Origin: Sva-07 sp942492715
GTDB lineage: Bacteria; Actinomycetota; Acidimicrobiia; Acidimicrobiales; Ilumatobacteraceae
Reading direction: 5' to 3'
DNA: 64,000 bases
NCBI GenBank assembly: GCA_942492715.1
Contig: CALOFW010000018.1
Coordinates: 62,001 to 126,000, forward strand
A program made the position numbers and the translations under genes. This document shows positions 26,744-35,892 of the stretch, piece by piece; the stretch's first letter is position 1; each line of letters starts with the position of its first letter. The notes below the pieces were generated by a model. It made no database searches and was not told where the DNA came from. It was given only the letters and a program-made list of their open reading frames with translations.

Positions 26744-27665
26744 CTACCAGGACGGCGACGAATAGACGTTGAAGCCGTCCGCTCGGAGGAAGCCGACCAA
26801 CGTCATGCCCGCTCGACGGGCCGATTCGACCGCGAGCGCTGTCGGGGCGCTCTCGGCAAGCAGGGTCGTGGCACCGGCCGCCCACGCTTTCTGGACCATC
26901 TCGATGCTCGCCCGGCCGCTGATGTACACCGTGGCCTGTGAGCGGCAAACGACCGTCGAGAAGCATCGAGCCGATCACCTTGTCGACGGCGTTGTGCCGT
27001 CCGACGTCCTCACGAGCAACGACGATGCGGCCCTCCCGGTCGAACACCGCTGCTGCATGCACCGCTCCCGTGAGACCGAACAGTTCCTGGGTCCCCCGCG
27101 CGGTCGCCGACACCTCAGCGAGTACGTCGAGGTCGATCGGCGGTGCCGGCGCGAGCGGGCCGAGACGCAGACACAGATCGTCGATCTGTTCGCTGCCGCA
27201 CCACCCGCAGCTCGACGAGACGTTGCCGAGCCGGGGCCTCGGCGCCGGTGCACGGCCGGCGGTGTCGACGATCACGCTGTTGGCGGTGGCCGCGTCGACG
27301 CCGTTCGGCGGAGACTCGCCGCCGCCGTGTCTCGGCTCGTACCGGACGTCGATCATTGGCGCTCCCGCGAGGAGCCCGTCAGTGAAACAGAAGCCCGCGG
27401 CGAGCTCGCGGTCGTGCCCAGGCGTACGCATGGTCGTGGTGACCAGGTGCCCGTCGAGCTGTATCGACATCGGCTCTTCGACGATCAGCACGTCGTCGAC
27501 CTGATCGGCGACCGATTCCCCGCGGTCGTGACGCACCCGCACGACCGTGGCCGGAGCGGTGCGTTGCCCGGCGGTTCGCGAGATGGCTCGCTCGACCGTG
27601 CCACCCGATCGTTGCTCAGACGGCACGGCGCGGGCCCGTCTGTGGAATGTCGACGATCGCAGCAC
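26744..27665 (-). pseudogene. fdhD: FdhD, formate dehydrogenase sulfurtransferase, with a frameshift
   Basis: FdhD transfers sulfur to the molybdenum cofactor of formate dehydrogenase. The protein runs VEEPMSIQLDGHLVTTTMRTPGHDRELAAGFC, then NVSSSCGWCGSEQI with the C-x2-C site, then VFDREGRIVVAREDVGRHNAVDKVIG. After LPLTG (about 26935) the frame must shift by one base to continue YISGRASIEMVQKAWAAG to LVGFLRADGFNVY. Both halves are well conserved. The start is uncertain: GTG 27665 overlaps the NrfD gene by 50 bases, and GTG 27542 is an alternative. It is the last gene of the fdh operon. Decay or a one-base assembly error are both possible. Confidence 0.8.
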
Positions 27666-28515
27666 GGACCACCCAGGAGACGATCAGCGCTCCGACGAGC
27701 CCGACGCCGGCGGCGACCGCATCCGTTGCCGCCACGACGACGATCGCCACCACCACGGGGACGACGATCGCAACGATGTCGAACACACGTCGACGGCGGA
27801 GCGAGAATCGTTCCGTCATCTCGGGCTCGAGATCCTGTCGCAGCAACCACATCGGGCCGACCGACAACGCGGCGAGCACTGCCGACGCCACCCTGGTCGC
27901 ATCGGTGACGGCGTCCTCGCCGGAGACCGCTGCGAGGACCATGGCAACCGACGCGCCCGACCACAGGCCGGAGACGCAGACGTAGGCGCCCAGCCAGCGG
28001 GCGTCACGCCATCCCGGCTGTGCGGTGGTACTGAAGAGCACGCCCTTGTAGAGCAGCGCACCGGAGGCGGGCAGCAGTGCGATCGTGGCGAGCACGAGCG
28101 CAGCATCGCCGGTCCACGACGCGGGCTCGGCGAACCAGTTGACGACGCCGACGAGCGCCGGCACCGCGGCGCACGCCATGAACGCCGACAACGACCAGAC
28201 CCCGACCGACATCGGCGTCTCCGGCTTGATCACGCGCAGCATGTGGAACACCCGCCACGGGTCGCCGAGATCGAGGGCCAGCACCGCGAGGTCGAGCGCG
28301 ACGAGCGCCACGGCCAACGGCCACCCCACGTCGACGACCCACTGCGCGTCCTCACCCACGACCAGACGGACGACCGTGACGACGATGAACGTCCCGACGC
28401 CGAGGTTGTTCAGCGCGATGTCGGCGGTCGCTGTCGCACCTCGCCACGGCGATGCGTGGGCGCCGACCTGGTCCTCGTAGCCGGTTCGGGGCGCGGGTGC
28501 GGTCCGGGCACCCAT
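27616..28515 (-). CDS. Formate dehydrogenase membrane subunit, NrfD/PsrC type
   Basis: The 299-residue polytopic protein of the NrfD family anchors the dehydrogenase and passes electrons to quinone. The N-terminus holds SPWRGATATADIALNNLGVGTF and DLGDPWRVFHMLRVIKPETPMSVGVW, both typical, followed by further hydrophobic helices ending near the basic C-terminus. ATG 28515 shares a base with the stop of the Fe-S subunit gene. Such anchors contain no haem, so electrons go from the Fe-S subunit straight to menaquinone. A truncated duplicate lies at 20281-20761. Confidence 0.88.
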   Translation of the reverse strand: MGARTAPAPRTGYEDQVGAHASPWRGATATADIALNNLGVGTFIVVTVVRLVVGEDAQWVVDVGWPLAVALVALDLAVLALDLGDPWRVFHMLRVIKPETPMSVGVWSLSAFMACAAVPALVGVVNWFAEPASWTGDAALVLATIALLPASGALLYKGVLFSTTAQPGWRDARWLGAYVCVSGLWSGASVAMVLAAVSGEDAVTDATRVASAVLAALSVGPMWLLRQDLEPEMTERFSLRRRRVFDIVAIVVPVVVAIVVVAATDAVAAGVGLVGALIVSWVVRAAIVDIPQTGPRRAV

Positions 28516-29483
28516 CAGCGCGCCACCACGAGGCTCAGGACCAGCGCGGCGAACGCCATGCCGAACGCGGCGGCCCCGCGCAGGTAGTCGCCGACCATGT
28601 TGGTCCACGGGTCGACCGGGTCGTCCGGAAGGCCGTAGACCCGGGCCGGGCGGATCAGGAGGTAGAAGCTGTGCAGCGCGGAGTAGTGCTCGGACTCCTC
28701 GTCGCCGTAGAGGTACGCGGAGCCGACGCCACGCTCGTGGAGCGTCTCGACGCGGTCGCGTGCCTCCTCACGGAGTTCGTCGATCGGGCCGAACCTGATC
28801 GACTGCGTCGGGCACGCCTTGGCGCATGCCGGCGTCAGGTCGTCGGCGAGGCGGTCGTAGCAGAGCGTGCACTTGTGCGAGTGCCCGTCGAGTTCGCTCT
28901 CGTCCGGCACCCCGAACGGGCAGGCGCTCACGCACGCACCGCAGCCCGTGCAGATGTCGGGCTGGATGACCACGCTCGAGAACTCCGAGTGGACGATCGC
29001 CCCCGTGGGGCACGCCTTGTTGCACGGCGCGCTCACGCAGTGCTTGCACGAGTCGCTCATCATCAGCCAGTGGCCGGTCTTCGGCTCGGCGAGCAGGGCG
29101 ATCAGGTCGAACTCGCCCCCGTCACGGATGTCCGACGGCGGCAGCGGCGTCGCCGACGGTCCCGCGTCGGGGGTGGGTTCGTCGAACGCCTCGATGAACT
29201 TGACGTGGCGCCACGAGGTCGCCGACAGCGCCTCGGTGTGGTCGTACGACGGGCGCCACCCGTTGCCGGCGTCGGCGGGCAGCAGGTTCCACTCCTTGCA
29301 CGCGACTTCGCACGCCTTGCACCCGATGCACACCGTGGTGTCGGTGAAGAACCCCATGGGGCTCTCCGGTGGCGGCGCGGCCGGCCGCTCGAAGGCGTAC
29401 CGGATCAGGCCGAGACCGCGTGGGCGCGATGGTCCTGCCAACGAGGGTTTGTCGACGACGTCGAACTCGGGGATGCCGGTCAT
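28515..29483 (-). CDS. fdhB: Formate dehydrogenase iron-sulfur subunit
   Basis: The 322-residue ferredoxin-like subunit has four 4Fe-4S sites: CIGCKACEVACKEW, CKHCVSAPCNKACPTGA, CTGCGACVSACPFG and CTLCYDRLADDLTPACAKACP. A C-terminal hydrophobic segment (YLRGAAAFGMAFAALVLSLVV) anchors it in the membrane. ATG 29483 overlaps the stop of the catalytic-subunit gene (ATGA), and the frame upstream is antisense to that gene. It relays electrons from the molybdenum or tungsten subunit to the NrfD-type anchor. Confidence 0.93.
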   Translation of the reverse strand: MTGIPEFDVVDKPSLAGPSRPRGLGLIRYAFERPAAPPPESPMGFFTDTTVCIGCKACEVACKEWNLLPADAGNGWRPSYDHTEALSATSWRHVKFIEAFDEPTPDAGPSATPLPPSDIRDGGEFDLIALLAEPKTGHWLMMSDSCKHCVSAPCNKACPTGAIVHSEFSSVVIQPDICTGCGACVSACPFGVPDESELDGHSHKCTLCYDRLADDLTPACAKACPTQSIRFGPIDELREEARDRVETLHERGVGSAYLYGDEESEHYSALHSFYLLIRPARVYGLPDDPVDPWTNMVGDYLRGAAAFGMAFAALVLSLVVAR

Positions 29484-32400
29484 GTCTTCTCCTGCCAACC
29501 GTACGGCTGTGCCGCCCACTCGGTGTCGGCGATCGGGAAGGCGAGCTCTGGTTCGGTCTCGATCGCCGCCGGAGTCGCAGCTCCCGCACCCTCGAGTCGT
29601 CCTGCCCGCAGCGCGCAGACGAACGACTTGGCGCCGTGGATGTCGGCGTCGGCCGACAGCAGCATCGCGGTGAGGTCGTTGGCCGACGCACCGACCGCCT
29701 CGCCCTGGTAGCCGAATTGGCTGACGATGCCGACCGTGTGGACGACCCGTCCGTGCACCAGCATCGGCTGGATCCGGTCGGTGACGAGTGCCCGCGCCTC
29801 GATCTCGCTGCGCGGTGACGACACGACCACCCAGCCGCCGTCGACGATGCCGTGCGCAGCGGCGAGCTCGTGGTCGATCTCGACGAACATCGCCGGTTGC
29901 AGTTCGGTGAGCCAACTGTCGTAGCGCGTGCTCATGAAGTGTTCGGTGAGGTGGTACGAGGTCGCGACGTGCGGGAACGCGTCGGGTCGGTTGCTGCGCA
30001 CCCCGCCGTACGGGTTGTCGGGCGAGTCGACGGTCTTCGTCAACGGGTCGATCGTCTGCGTATGCATCGACACCGCCACCGGCGTCTCGAACGGTTCGTA
30101 GTAGACGGGGAGCGGCCCGTCGGCCATCCCGAACGGGGTGAACAACCAGGCGGTGCCGTCCGGGTGCACCACGAACGGTCCGTCACCGGGGATCGAGTCG
30201 TTGCCCCGTGCGCCGGGGTCGGGTCGCGACGTCGGCGCGAGTGTGGCGGGGAACTGCGGCACGTCGTGGCCGGTCCAGCGGTCGGCGGCCTCGTCCCACC
30301 AGACCAGTGCCTTGCGCTCCGACCACGGGCGGCCGGCCGGATCGGCCGAGGCCCGGTTGTAGAGGATGCGGGTGTTGCCGGGCCAGGCCCAGCCCCAGTC
30401 GGGGAACACGCCGGCCTCGTTCACCGTGCCGTCGAGTCGTGCGCTGAGGTTGGCGTCCGGCGCAGGGAAGATCCCGCAGTAGAGCCGGCTGCCACACGCG
30501 GTCGAGCCGTCGCCGGCCATCTCTCCAGGGCCCGTCAGGTGCTCGCCCGTCGCGACGCGGTAGCCGTTGATCTCGCGCAACACCCGCAGCGGATCGGGTT
30601 CGTCCTCGCCGTCGGCGCAGTAGTCCCAGTCGAGGTGCTGGATCGGGGCGTCGCCGGAACGCGTCGAGTCCGCATAGAGCTCCTGGAGTCTCCGGCCGAG
30701 GTGGAACCACCACCACAGGTCGCTCCGACAGTCGCCCGGCGGCTCGACGATCCGATCGTGCCACTGCACCAGCCGTTCGGTGTTCGTGGCGCTCCCCGAC
30801 TTCTCGGTCGACGCGGCGACCGGCAGCAGGAACACCTCGGTGCCGACCTCGACCGAAGGCGGACCCGACGGGTCGGCGTACCAGACACTCGCGCTCTCGG
30901 TCTCGAAGAGGTCCATCACGACGAGCCAGCGGAGCTTGCGCAGCGCCCGGCGGCGCATCTTCGAGTTCGGCCCGGACACGGCGACGTTCTGGCCGAACAG
31001 GAACAGCCCCTCGATCGACCCCTCGTCCATCTTGCGGAAGATCGACATGTCGGACATGTCCTCGTCGATCTTCGGCAGCCAGGGGTACCCGAAGCCGTTG
31101 TCGGGCGTGGCGCTGTCGCCGTACCAGGCCCGCAGGAGGCTGACCATGAAGTGGCCGAACCCGTCGGCGAACGGGCCCTGCTCGGTGTCGAGCTTCCACA
31201 TGCCGTCGTCGACGTCGCCGCGGCGAGCACCGTGGAAGCGGCCGTTGGCGAGGTACTCGTCGAGCGTCGCCTGGCCCTCGACGGCCCGAGGCATCGGCAG
31301 ATAGTTGGGGAGTGTGTTGTAGAGCAGCGAGATGTCGGTGGCGCCCTGCACGTTGGCGTGGCCGCGCAGGGCGGTGATGCCCCCGCCGGGACGCCCGATG
31401 TTGCCGAGCAGCAACTGGAGGATCGCCGCGGCGCGCACCGTCTGCGGGCCGGTGCTGTGTTGCGTGAAACCGAGCGCGAACGCGAGGTTCGTCGTGTGCT
31501 CGCGTCCCGAGTTGCGGCAGAGCAGTTCGGCGATCTTGACCACGTCGGCCGGCCGGCACCCGCAGACGGCGGCGACCGCTTCGGGGGTGTAACGGTCGAC
31601 GTGGCGACGCAGGATCTGCAACACGCAGCGCGGGTCGGTCATCGTCGGGTCGGTGCGCGGCAGGCCGGGGGCGCCGTCGGGGCCCGGTTCCATCTGGTAG
31701 TCCCAGGCGTGGGGGGCGAGCCGGTAGCTGTGAGTGTCCTCGTCGAAGCCGACGAACAACCCGGACTCCTCGTCGAAGTCGTAGTCGTCGGAGATCAGCG
31801 TCGCTGCGTTGGTGTAGTGCGCGACGTACTCCTCGAACCAGCGCTCCTCGTGCAGGACATAGCGGATCATCCCGAGCAGGAAGGCGAGGTCGGTACCCGG
31901 GCGGATCGCGAGGTGGACGTCGGCGACCGCCGAGGTGCGGGTGTATCGGGGATCGATGTGGATGATCGTTGCGCCGTTGCGTTGTGCCTCGACCGGCCAG
32001 TGGAATCCGACCGGGTGTGACTCGGCCATGTTCGATCCCATGATCAGCACGCAATCGCTGTTGACCATGTCGCGGGGCGGGTTGCTGGCGGCCCCGAAGC
32101 CGAAGGTGGGGGCCAGACCGGCCACCGTCGACGAGTGTCAAATCCGTGCTTGGTTCTCCACGCCGAGCAGACCGAGGCCGCCCTTGAGCAGCTTCGAGGC
32201 GAGATAGACCTCTTCGTTGTCGGCCGCCGACCCGCCGATCATCGCCATGTTCTTGACGTGGTTGACGGTGAGGCCCGCATCGTCCTCTTCGATCAGTCCC
32301 TCGTCGCGGGTCTCCTTGACGAGCTGGGCGATCCGCTCGAGCGCCCACTCGATCGGCTTGTCCTCCCAGTGGTCGCTGTTCGGCGCCCGGTACTTGAGCG

Positions 32401-32644
32401 TCGTGATGCGGTGCGGGTTGGCGACGAGCTGCAGCGTGTTGGCGCCCTTGGGACAGAGCCGACCCTCGTTGACCGGGCTGCGGGGGTCGCCCTCGATGTC
32501 GACGATCTCGCCGCCCTTGGTGTAGGCCAGTTGACTGCACCCGATGGCGCAGTACGGGCACACCGAATGGTGGACCTCCGCTCCTCGCAGCCGGGTGTGG
32601 CTCGAGACCAGTCGGGGGCTGAACGGTTGACGACGGGGCATCAT
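29480..32644 (-). CDS. fdhA: Selenocysteine-containing formate dehydrogenase catalytic subunit (read through UGA at 32138-32140)
   Basis: This molybdopterin enzyme oxidises formate to CO2. The 4Fe-4S site is CPYCAIGC with RLCPKGAN. Residue 169 is an in-frame TGA flanked by ENQARI and HSSTVAGLAPTFG, the exact context of selenocysteine in FdnG/FdhF (Q-A-R-V-U-H). Downstream come VNSDCVLIMGSNMAESHP, TAxRGHANVQGATD-type cofactor motifs and the C-terminal molydopterin-binding domain. Counting the UGA as Sec gives 1054 residues, normal for the family. Without read-through there would be two useless pieces. No twin-arginine signal is visible at this start, so the enzyme probably faces the cytoplasm. 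The operon runs fdhA-fdhB-nrfD-fdhD. Confidence 0.92.
32103..32140 (-). promoter_or_regulatory. Selenocysteine codon and SECIS-like hairpin
   Basis: Immediately after the UGA (32140-32138) the minus strand folds as GGTGGCC, loop GGTCT, GGCC, three unpaired C, ACC. The stem pairs at 32120-32126 with 32105-32114 and the loop is 32115-32119. The loop is the GGUCU that SelB recognises in E. coli fdhF, at a matching distance from the UGA. Confidence 0.85.
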
Positions 32645-32794
32645 GGCCTCTCAGAGGGCTTCATCGGGAAGAGTTCTGTCTCATTCAACCGCAGCAGTAC
32701 TGGTGACTCATCGCCCGAAGCAGACGATCTGCGCGCCCCGCTGCGCGGCTGTGGGCTGGAGGCAGCGTGCTGGGTGCCGTGGCGATGCCTCACG

Positions 32795-33499
32795 TCAGGT
32801 CCTCGCCGATCGTCGTCCGGCATCGGTCGCAAACCAACTGACCATCCACGCGCCGAGGGCAAGCGCTGCAGCGATCCCCAGTGCCCACGACACCGACTCG
32901 ACAGCAACCATGGAAACCGCACCGGCCGCGACGATCAGGACGAGCAGCGGAGCGAGTGCGTACCACCACCATGGATTCGAATGGTCACCCAGCGGCGACC
33001 TCATGGCCGCACTCGAGAGCGTGCCCGTGAGGAAGCCGCTCGTCAAGTGCTCGAGTGCGACTCGCCCGGCGAGCGTCGTCTGGACACCCATCGCGGCTGC
33101 AATCGGCGCGACCACGACAGCGTTGCTCGCTCCGGCCAACCAGAGGGCTGCGGACGCAGCGATCGCCACGACCTCGACGGCGATGGCCGTTGCGGTCCGG
33201 GTCGGCCAGCGAGCACCACGTCTGACCGGTGGGAGCAGCCGTCCCGCAAGGCCGGCGGCGAGGACGAACGCGGTGAGCGAGATCGTGCCGGGGACCGAGT
33301 CCGATGCCCTGCCCTCCGCGATGCTGATCCCGAGAAGCAGGATGTTGCCGGTCTGGTTGCACACGAACACGCCCCCGAGATCGACGAAGGCGACGGCGTC
33401 GAGACTCCCGGCAACCGCGGTCAGCAACAGCAGCACCGCCACCCCAGGACGCATCCGATGCCACGGCTGTCCGCTCACGCTTCTGGAGCCGTCCGTCAT
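32795..33499 (-). CDS. DUF1275/YoaK-family membrane protein
   Basis: The 234-residue protein has about six hydrophobic helices and the family opening LLLLTAVAGSLDAVAFVDLGGVFVCNQTGNILLLGI, followed by GVQTTLAGRVALEHLTSGFLTGTL. Its function is not established; it is predicted to be a small transporter or membrane accessory. ATG 33499 is adjacent to the Rieske gene stop, so it is the third gene of the GMC-Rieske operon. Confidence 0.85.
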   Translation of the reverse strand: MTDGSRSVSGQPWHRMRPGVAVLLLLTAVAGSLDAVAFVDLGGVFVCNQTGNILLLGISIAEGRASDSVPGTISLTAFVLAAGLAGRLLPPVRRGARWPTRTATAIAVEVVAIAASAALWLAGASNAVVVAPIAAAMGVQTTLAGRVALEHLTSGFLTGTLSSAAMRSPLGDHSNPWWWYALAPLLVLIVAAGAVSMVAVESVSWALGIAAALALGAWMVSWFATDAGRRSART

Positions 33500-33501
33500 G
33501 G

Positions 33502-33822
33502 TCAGATCTCGACCTGAATGTCCCCTTCGACTTCGCGAACCGGGTAGGTGCCGAGCGGCTCGGTGGCGGGTCCGTTGATGACAGCGCCGGTGGTCACGTC
33601 GAAGCGTGAGGCGTGGCACTGACACATGATCGTCGTACCGGTGAGCAAGCCTGCGGACAGCGGGCACTGCGCATGGGGGCACAGGTCGTCGAAGGCGTAC
33701 AACTCGTCGTCGACTCGGGCAACTGCGACGCGGTGCTTGCGGTCCTCGAGATAGTACGGGACGACGAAGTCGTTGGGGAGTTCGGCGCCGGGTCCGAGTG
33801 TTCTGAAGGCGTTGTCGGTCAT
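33502..33822 (-). CDS. Rieske 2Fe-2S ferredoxin-like protein
   Basis: The 106-residue soluble Rieske protein has both cluster motifs in order, LCPHAQCPLSAG (C-x-H, where a second Cys also follows) and CQCHASRFDVTTG (C-x2-H), with the Rieske fold ending in a strand (PVREVEGDIQVEI). No signal or membrane segment is present, so it is a cytoplasmic electron carrier or an NirD-like partner. It starts 29 bases after the GMC oxidoreductase gene and abuts the DUF1275 gene, so it may accept electrons from that oxidoreductase. Confidence 0.88.
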   Translation of the reverse strand: MTDNAFRTLGPGAELPNDFVVPYYLEDRKHRVAVARVDDELYAFDDLCPHAQCPLSAGLLTGTTIMCQCHASRFDVTTGAVINGPATEPLGTYPVREVEGDIQVEI

Positions 33823-33851
33823 GTCGTGGCTCCTGGGTCGTTCGGGATCGA

Positions 33852-35585
33852 CTAGTACGGGTACTCGGGAATGATGTCGCTGGCCTTCGCGTCGAGGCGA
33901 AGCTCGCCCGGCGCCCCGGCGGGCACGATCGGCTTGTGTGGCATGATCGGCGCCACTCGGTCGTAGCCCGACCCGAGCGGCGGACGGGAGTCCGCGTCGC
34001 CCTTGTTCGGCCAGAGGGCCATGGCCCGCTCGGCGAGTGCAGTGATCAGCAGCGACGGGTTCACGCCCGGATTGGCCGCCATGACGCTGCCATCCATCAC
34101 GTGCAGGCCCGGATGACCGAACGCTCGCTGATACGGGTCGACGGCACCGTGCTCGGCGGTGTCACCGATCGAGATGCCCCCGATGAAGTGTGCCGACGCC
34201 GTCCGGTTGAGCACCTCGAACGCAAGGGCCTCCTCACCCGACTGCAGCCGTTTCGCCAGCCGATCGGTGAACTCCTCGACGACGGGGATGTGGACCGACG
34301 GAGGCGTACCCGCTCCCTGGCGGCTGCGGAGCATGCCGTCCTTCCAGTACACCTCGATCGAGGTGTCGGTGGTCTGCATGGCGAGCATGACCGCCATTCG
34401 CTCGGACCAGTGGCGCACGTCCGCGTCGCCCAACAGGTTGCCGGGATGCTCGACCAGCTCCTTCAGCCATCCCTCGGTCGCATGCTTCTGCTCGCCGTGC
34501 TGGTGGTAGGTGAGCAGCAGGCCCATCGCATCGGACCCGACGCCGTAGAAGACCGGTTCGATGCTGGTCTGTGGGTCCGGCCAGACGCCCGAGGTGATCG
34601 CCACCGATCCCGGTGTGATGTGAAGGCGCTCGGGATCGCGTTTCCACTCGCCATGGGTCCGGGTCACGGCCAGGAGCTGTTCGGAGTTGGTCCGCGCCCG
34701 CTGACCCAGTTGATCCGACAAGCCCGGAAGGATGCCCTCGTGCTTCATGTGATGCAGCAACTTCGCGGAGCCGTAGGCGTGGGCCGACACGATCACCTGC
34801 GCAGCCGTGTAGCGATGATGGTGCAGGTGGGCCGCGCGCTGTGCCCAGCCCGGATGCCGGGCCTTCACCTCGAACCCACCGCCGTCGAGCGGGGTGAGCT
34901 CGTGGACTTCGTGCAGTTCGTGGACGGTGGCGCCGTGTTTCTCCGCGAGGTACAGGTAGTTGGTCGTCAGCTTGTTCTTGGCGTTCTGGCCGCAGCCGAT
35001 CATGCAGTGGCCGCAACTGATGCATCCCTTGCGCCGCGGGCCTTCCCCGCCGAAGTACGGATCGTCGACCTCCATGTCCGGGGTGCCGAAGTAGACGCCG
35101 ACGGGTGCACGGTTGAAGCTCTCACCGTGGCCCATCTCGATGGCGACGCGCTGCATGTTCCGGTCGATGTCGTTGGGCATGTACGGGACCCGGACCACGC
35201 CGAGCATCCGGTTGGCCTGATCGATGAAGGGTGCGAGTTCGTCGGCCCAGTCGGTGATGCTCGCCCACTCCGGAGCGTCGAAGAACACCTTCGGCGGCAC
35301 GTACAGCGTGTTGCCGTAGACGTGCGAGCCGCCACCGACGCCGGCGCCGCACAGCACGAGGACGTCGTCGAGATATTCGATTCGCTGCATCCCGAACATC
35401 TCGGCCTCGGGCTGCCACACGAACTTGCGCAGATCCCAGCTGGTGTTGGGGATGTCCTCGTCGTTCCAGCGCTTCCCGGACTCCATGACGGCGACCTTGT
35501 AGCCCTTCTCGACTGCTCGGAGGGCTGCGACGCTCCCGCCGAAACCCGATCCGATCACGATCACGTCGTAGTCGAAGTCAGTCAT
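33852..35585 (-). CDS. GMC-family FAD oxidoreductase (alcohol/sterol oxidase type)
   Basis: The 577-residue flavoprotein has the FAD motif DYDVIVIGSGFGGSVAALRAVEKG at the N-terminus, VGGGSHVYGNTL (GMC family), the Cys-rich CISCGHCMIGCGQNAKNKL found in cholesterol-oxidase-like and long-chain alcohol oxidases, and the C-terminal NPGVNPSLLITALAERA. No secretion signal is visible, so it acts in the cytoplasm. ATG 35585 was chosen because it directly precedes the FAD motif. A conserved inverted repeat lies 60-90 bases upstream. By context with an alkyl sulfatase and ALDH3, I infer that it oxidises a long-chain alcohol. Confidence 0.85.
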   Translation of the reverse strand: MTDFDYDVIVIGSGFGGSVAALRAVEKGYKVAVMESGKRWNDEDIPNTSWDLRKFVWQPEAEMFGMQRIEYLDDVLVLCGAGVGGGSHVYGNTLYVPPKVFFDAPEWASITDWADELAPFIDQANRMLGVVRVPYMPNDIDRNMQRVAIEMGHGESFNRAPVGVYFGTPDMEVDDPYFGGEGPRRKGCISCGHCMIGCGQNAKNKLTTNYLYLAEKHGATVHELHEVHELTPLDGGGFEVKARHPGWAQRAAHLHHHRYTAAQVIVSAHAYGSAKLLHHMKHEGILPGLSDQLGQRARTNSEQLLAVTRTHGEWKRDPERLHITPGSVAITSGVWPDPQTSIEPVFYGVGSDAMGLLLTYHQHGEQKHATEGWLKELVEHPGNLLGDADVRHWSERMAVMLAMQTTDTSIEVYWKDGMLRSRQGAGTPPSVHIPVVEEFTDRLAKRLQSGEEALAFEVLNRTASAHFIGGISIGDTAEHGAVDPYQRAFGHPGLHVMDGSVMAANPGVNPSLLITALAERAMALWPNKGDADSRPPLGSGYDRVAPIMPHKPIVPAGAPGELRLDAKASDIIPEYPY

Positions 35586-35644
35586 GAGTGTTCCATCCCT
35601 CGGTCTCGTCGATTGGCGGGTCGGCCCGATCATCGGCGAAGGCT

Positions 35645-35675
35645 GGGTGAGGTCGCTTCACCCACCCCAGGGTGA
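35645..35675 (-). promoter_or_regulatory. Putative LuxR-type operator upstream of the GMC operon (site C)
   Basis: Read on the minus strand, TCACCC, a 6-base spacer, GGGTGA, 7 bases (AGCGACC), TCACCC. The last half-site ends 59 bases before ATG 35585. The GGGTGA-N7-TCACCC inverted repeat and its flanks match sites A (38599) and B (45736); the first spacer is one base shorter. Confidence 0.7.
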
Positions 35676-35733
35676 GTTCTGCTCGGATCGGTGTTCGTCC
35701 GCTCCCGCCGCGGGCCCGATGCCGAATCGTCGC

Positions 35734-35892
35734 TCAGTTGTTGCCGTCGAAGGTGAGCACTGCGAGGACGAGTGCCACGACCATCAACACGACGAGCAGC
35801 ACCTTGGTTCGCCGTGGTGCTCCGTTCTTCGCGGCGCCGATCACACCGCCAGCGAGCAGACCGGCGACGCCGAGCAGGAGCAGGCTGGCCAT
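35734..35892 (-). CDS. Small membrane protein downstream of the LuxR regulator
   Basis: The 52-residue product has two hydrophobic segments (LLLLGVAGLLAGGVIGAA and KVLLVVLMVVALVLAVLTF) separated by a basic turn (KNGAPRRT). Its ATG at 35892 overlaps the TGA of the regulator gene, so it is translationally coupled to it. No family recognised. It could be a membrane partner of the regulator, but nothing shows this. Confidence 0.6.
   Translation of the reverse strand: MASLLLLGVAGLLAGGVIGAAKNGAPRRTKVLLVVLMVVALVLAVLTFDGNN

Noticed and set aside
29852..32020. 722-codon plus-strand frame opposite fdhA
   Set aside because: Shadow; the minus strand encodes a full molybdopterin enzyme.
32138..32140. 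Stop codon read as proof that fdhA is a pseudogene
   Set aside because: It sits at the known Sec position with a SECIS-like hairpin, so read-through is the better reading.
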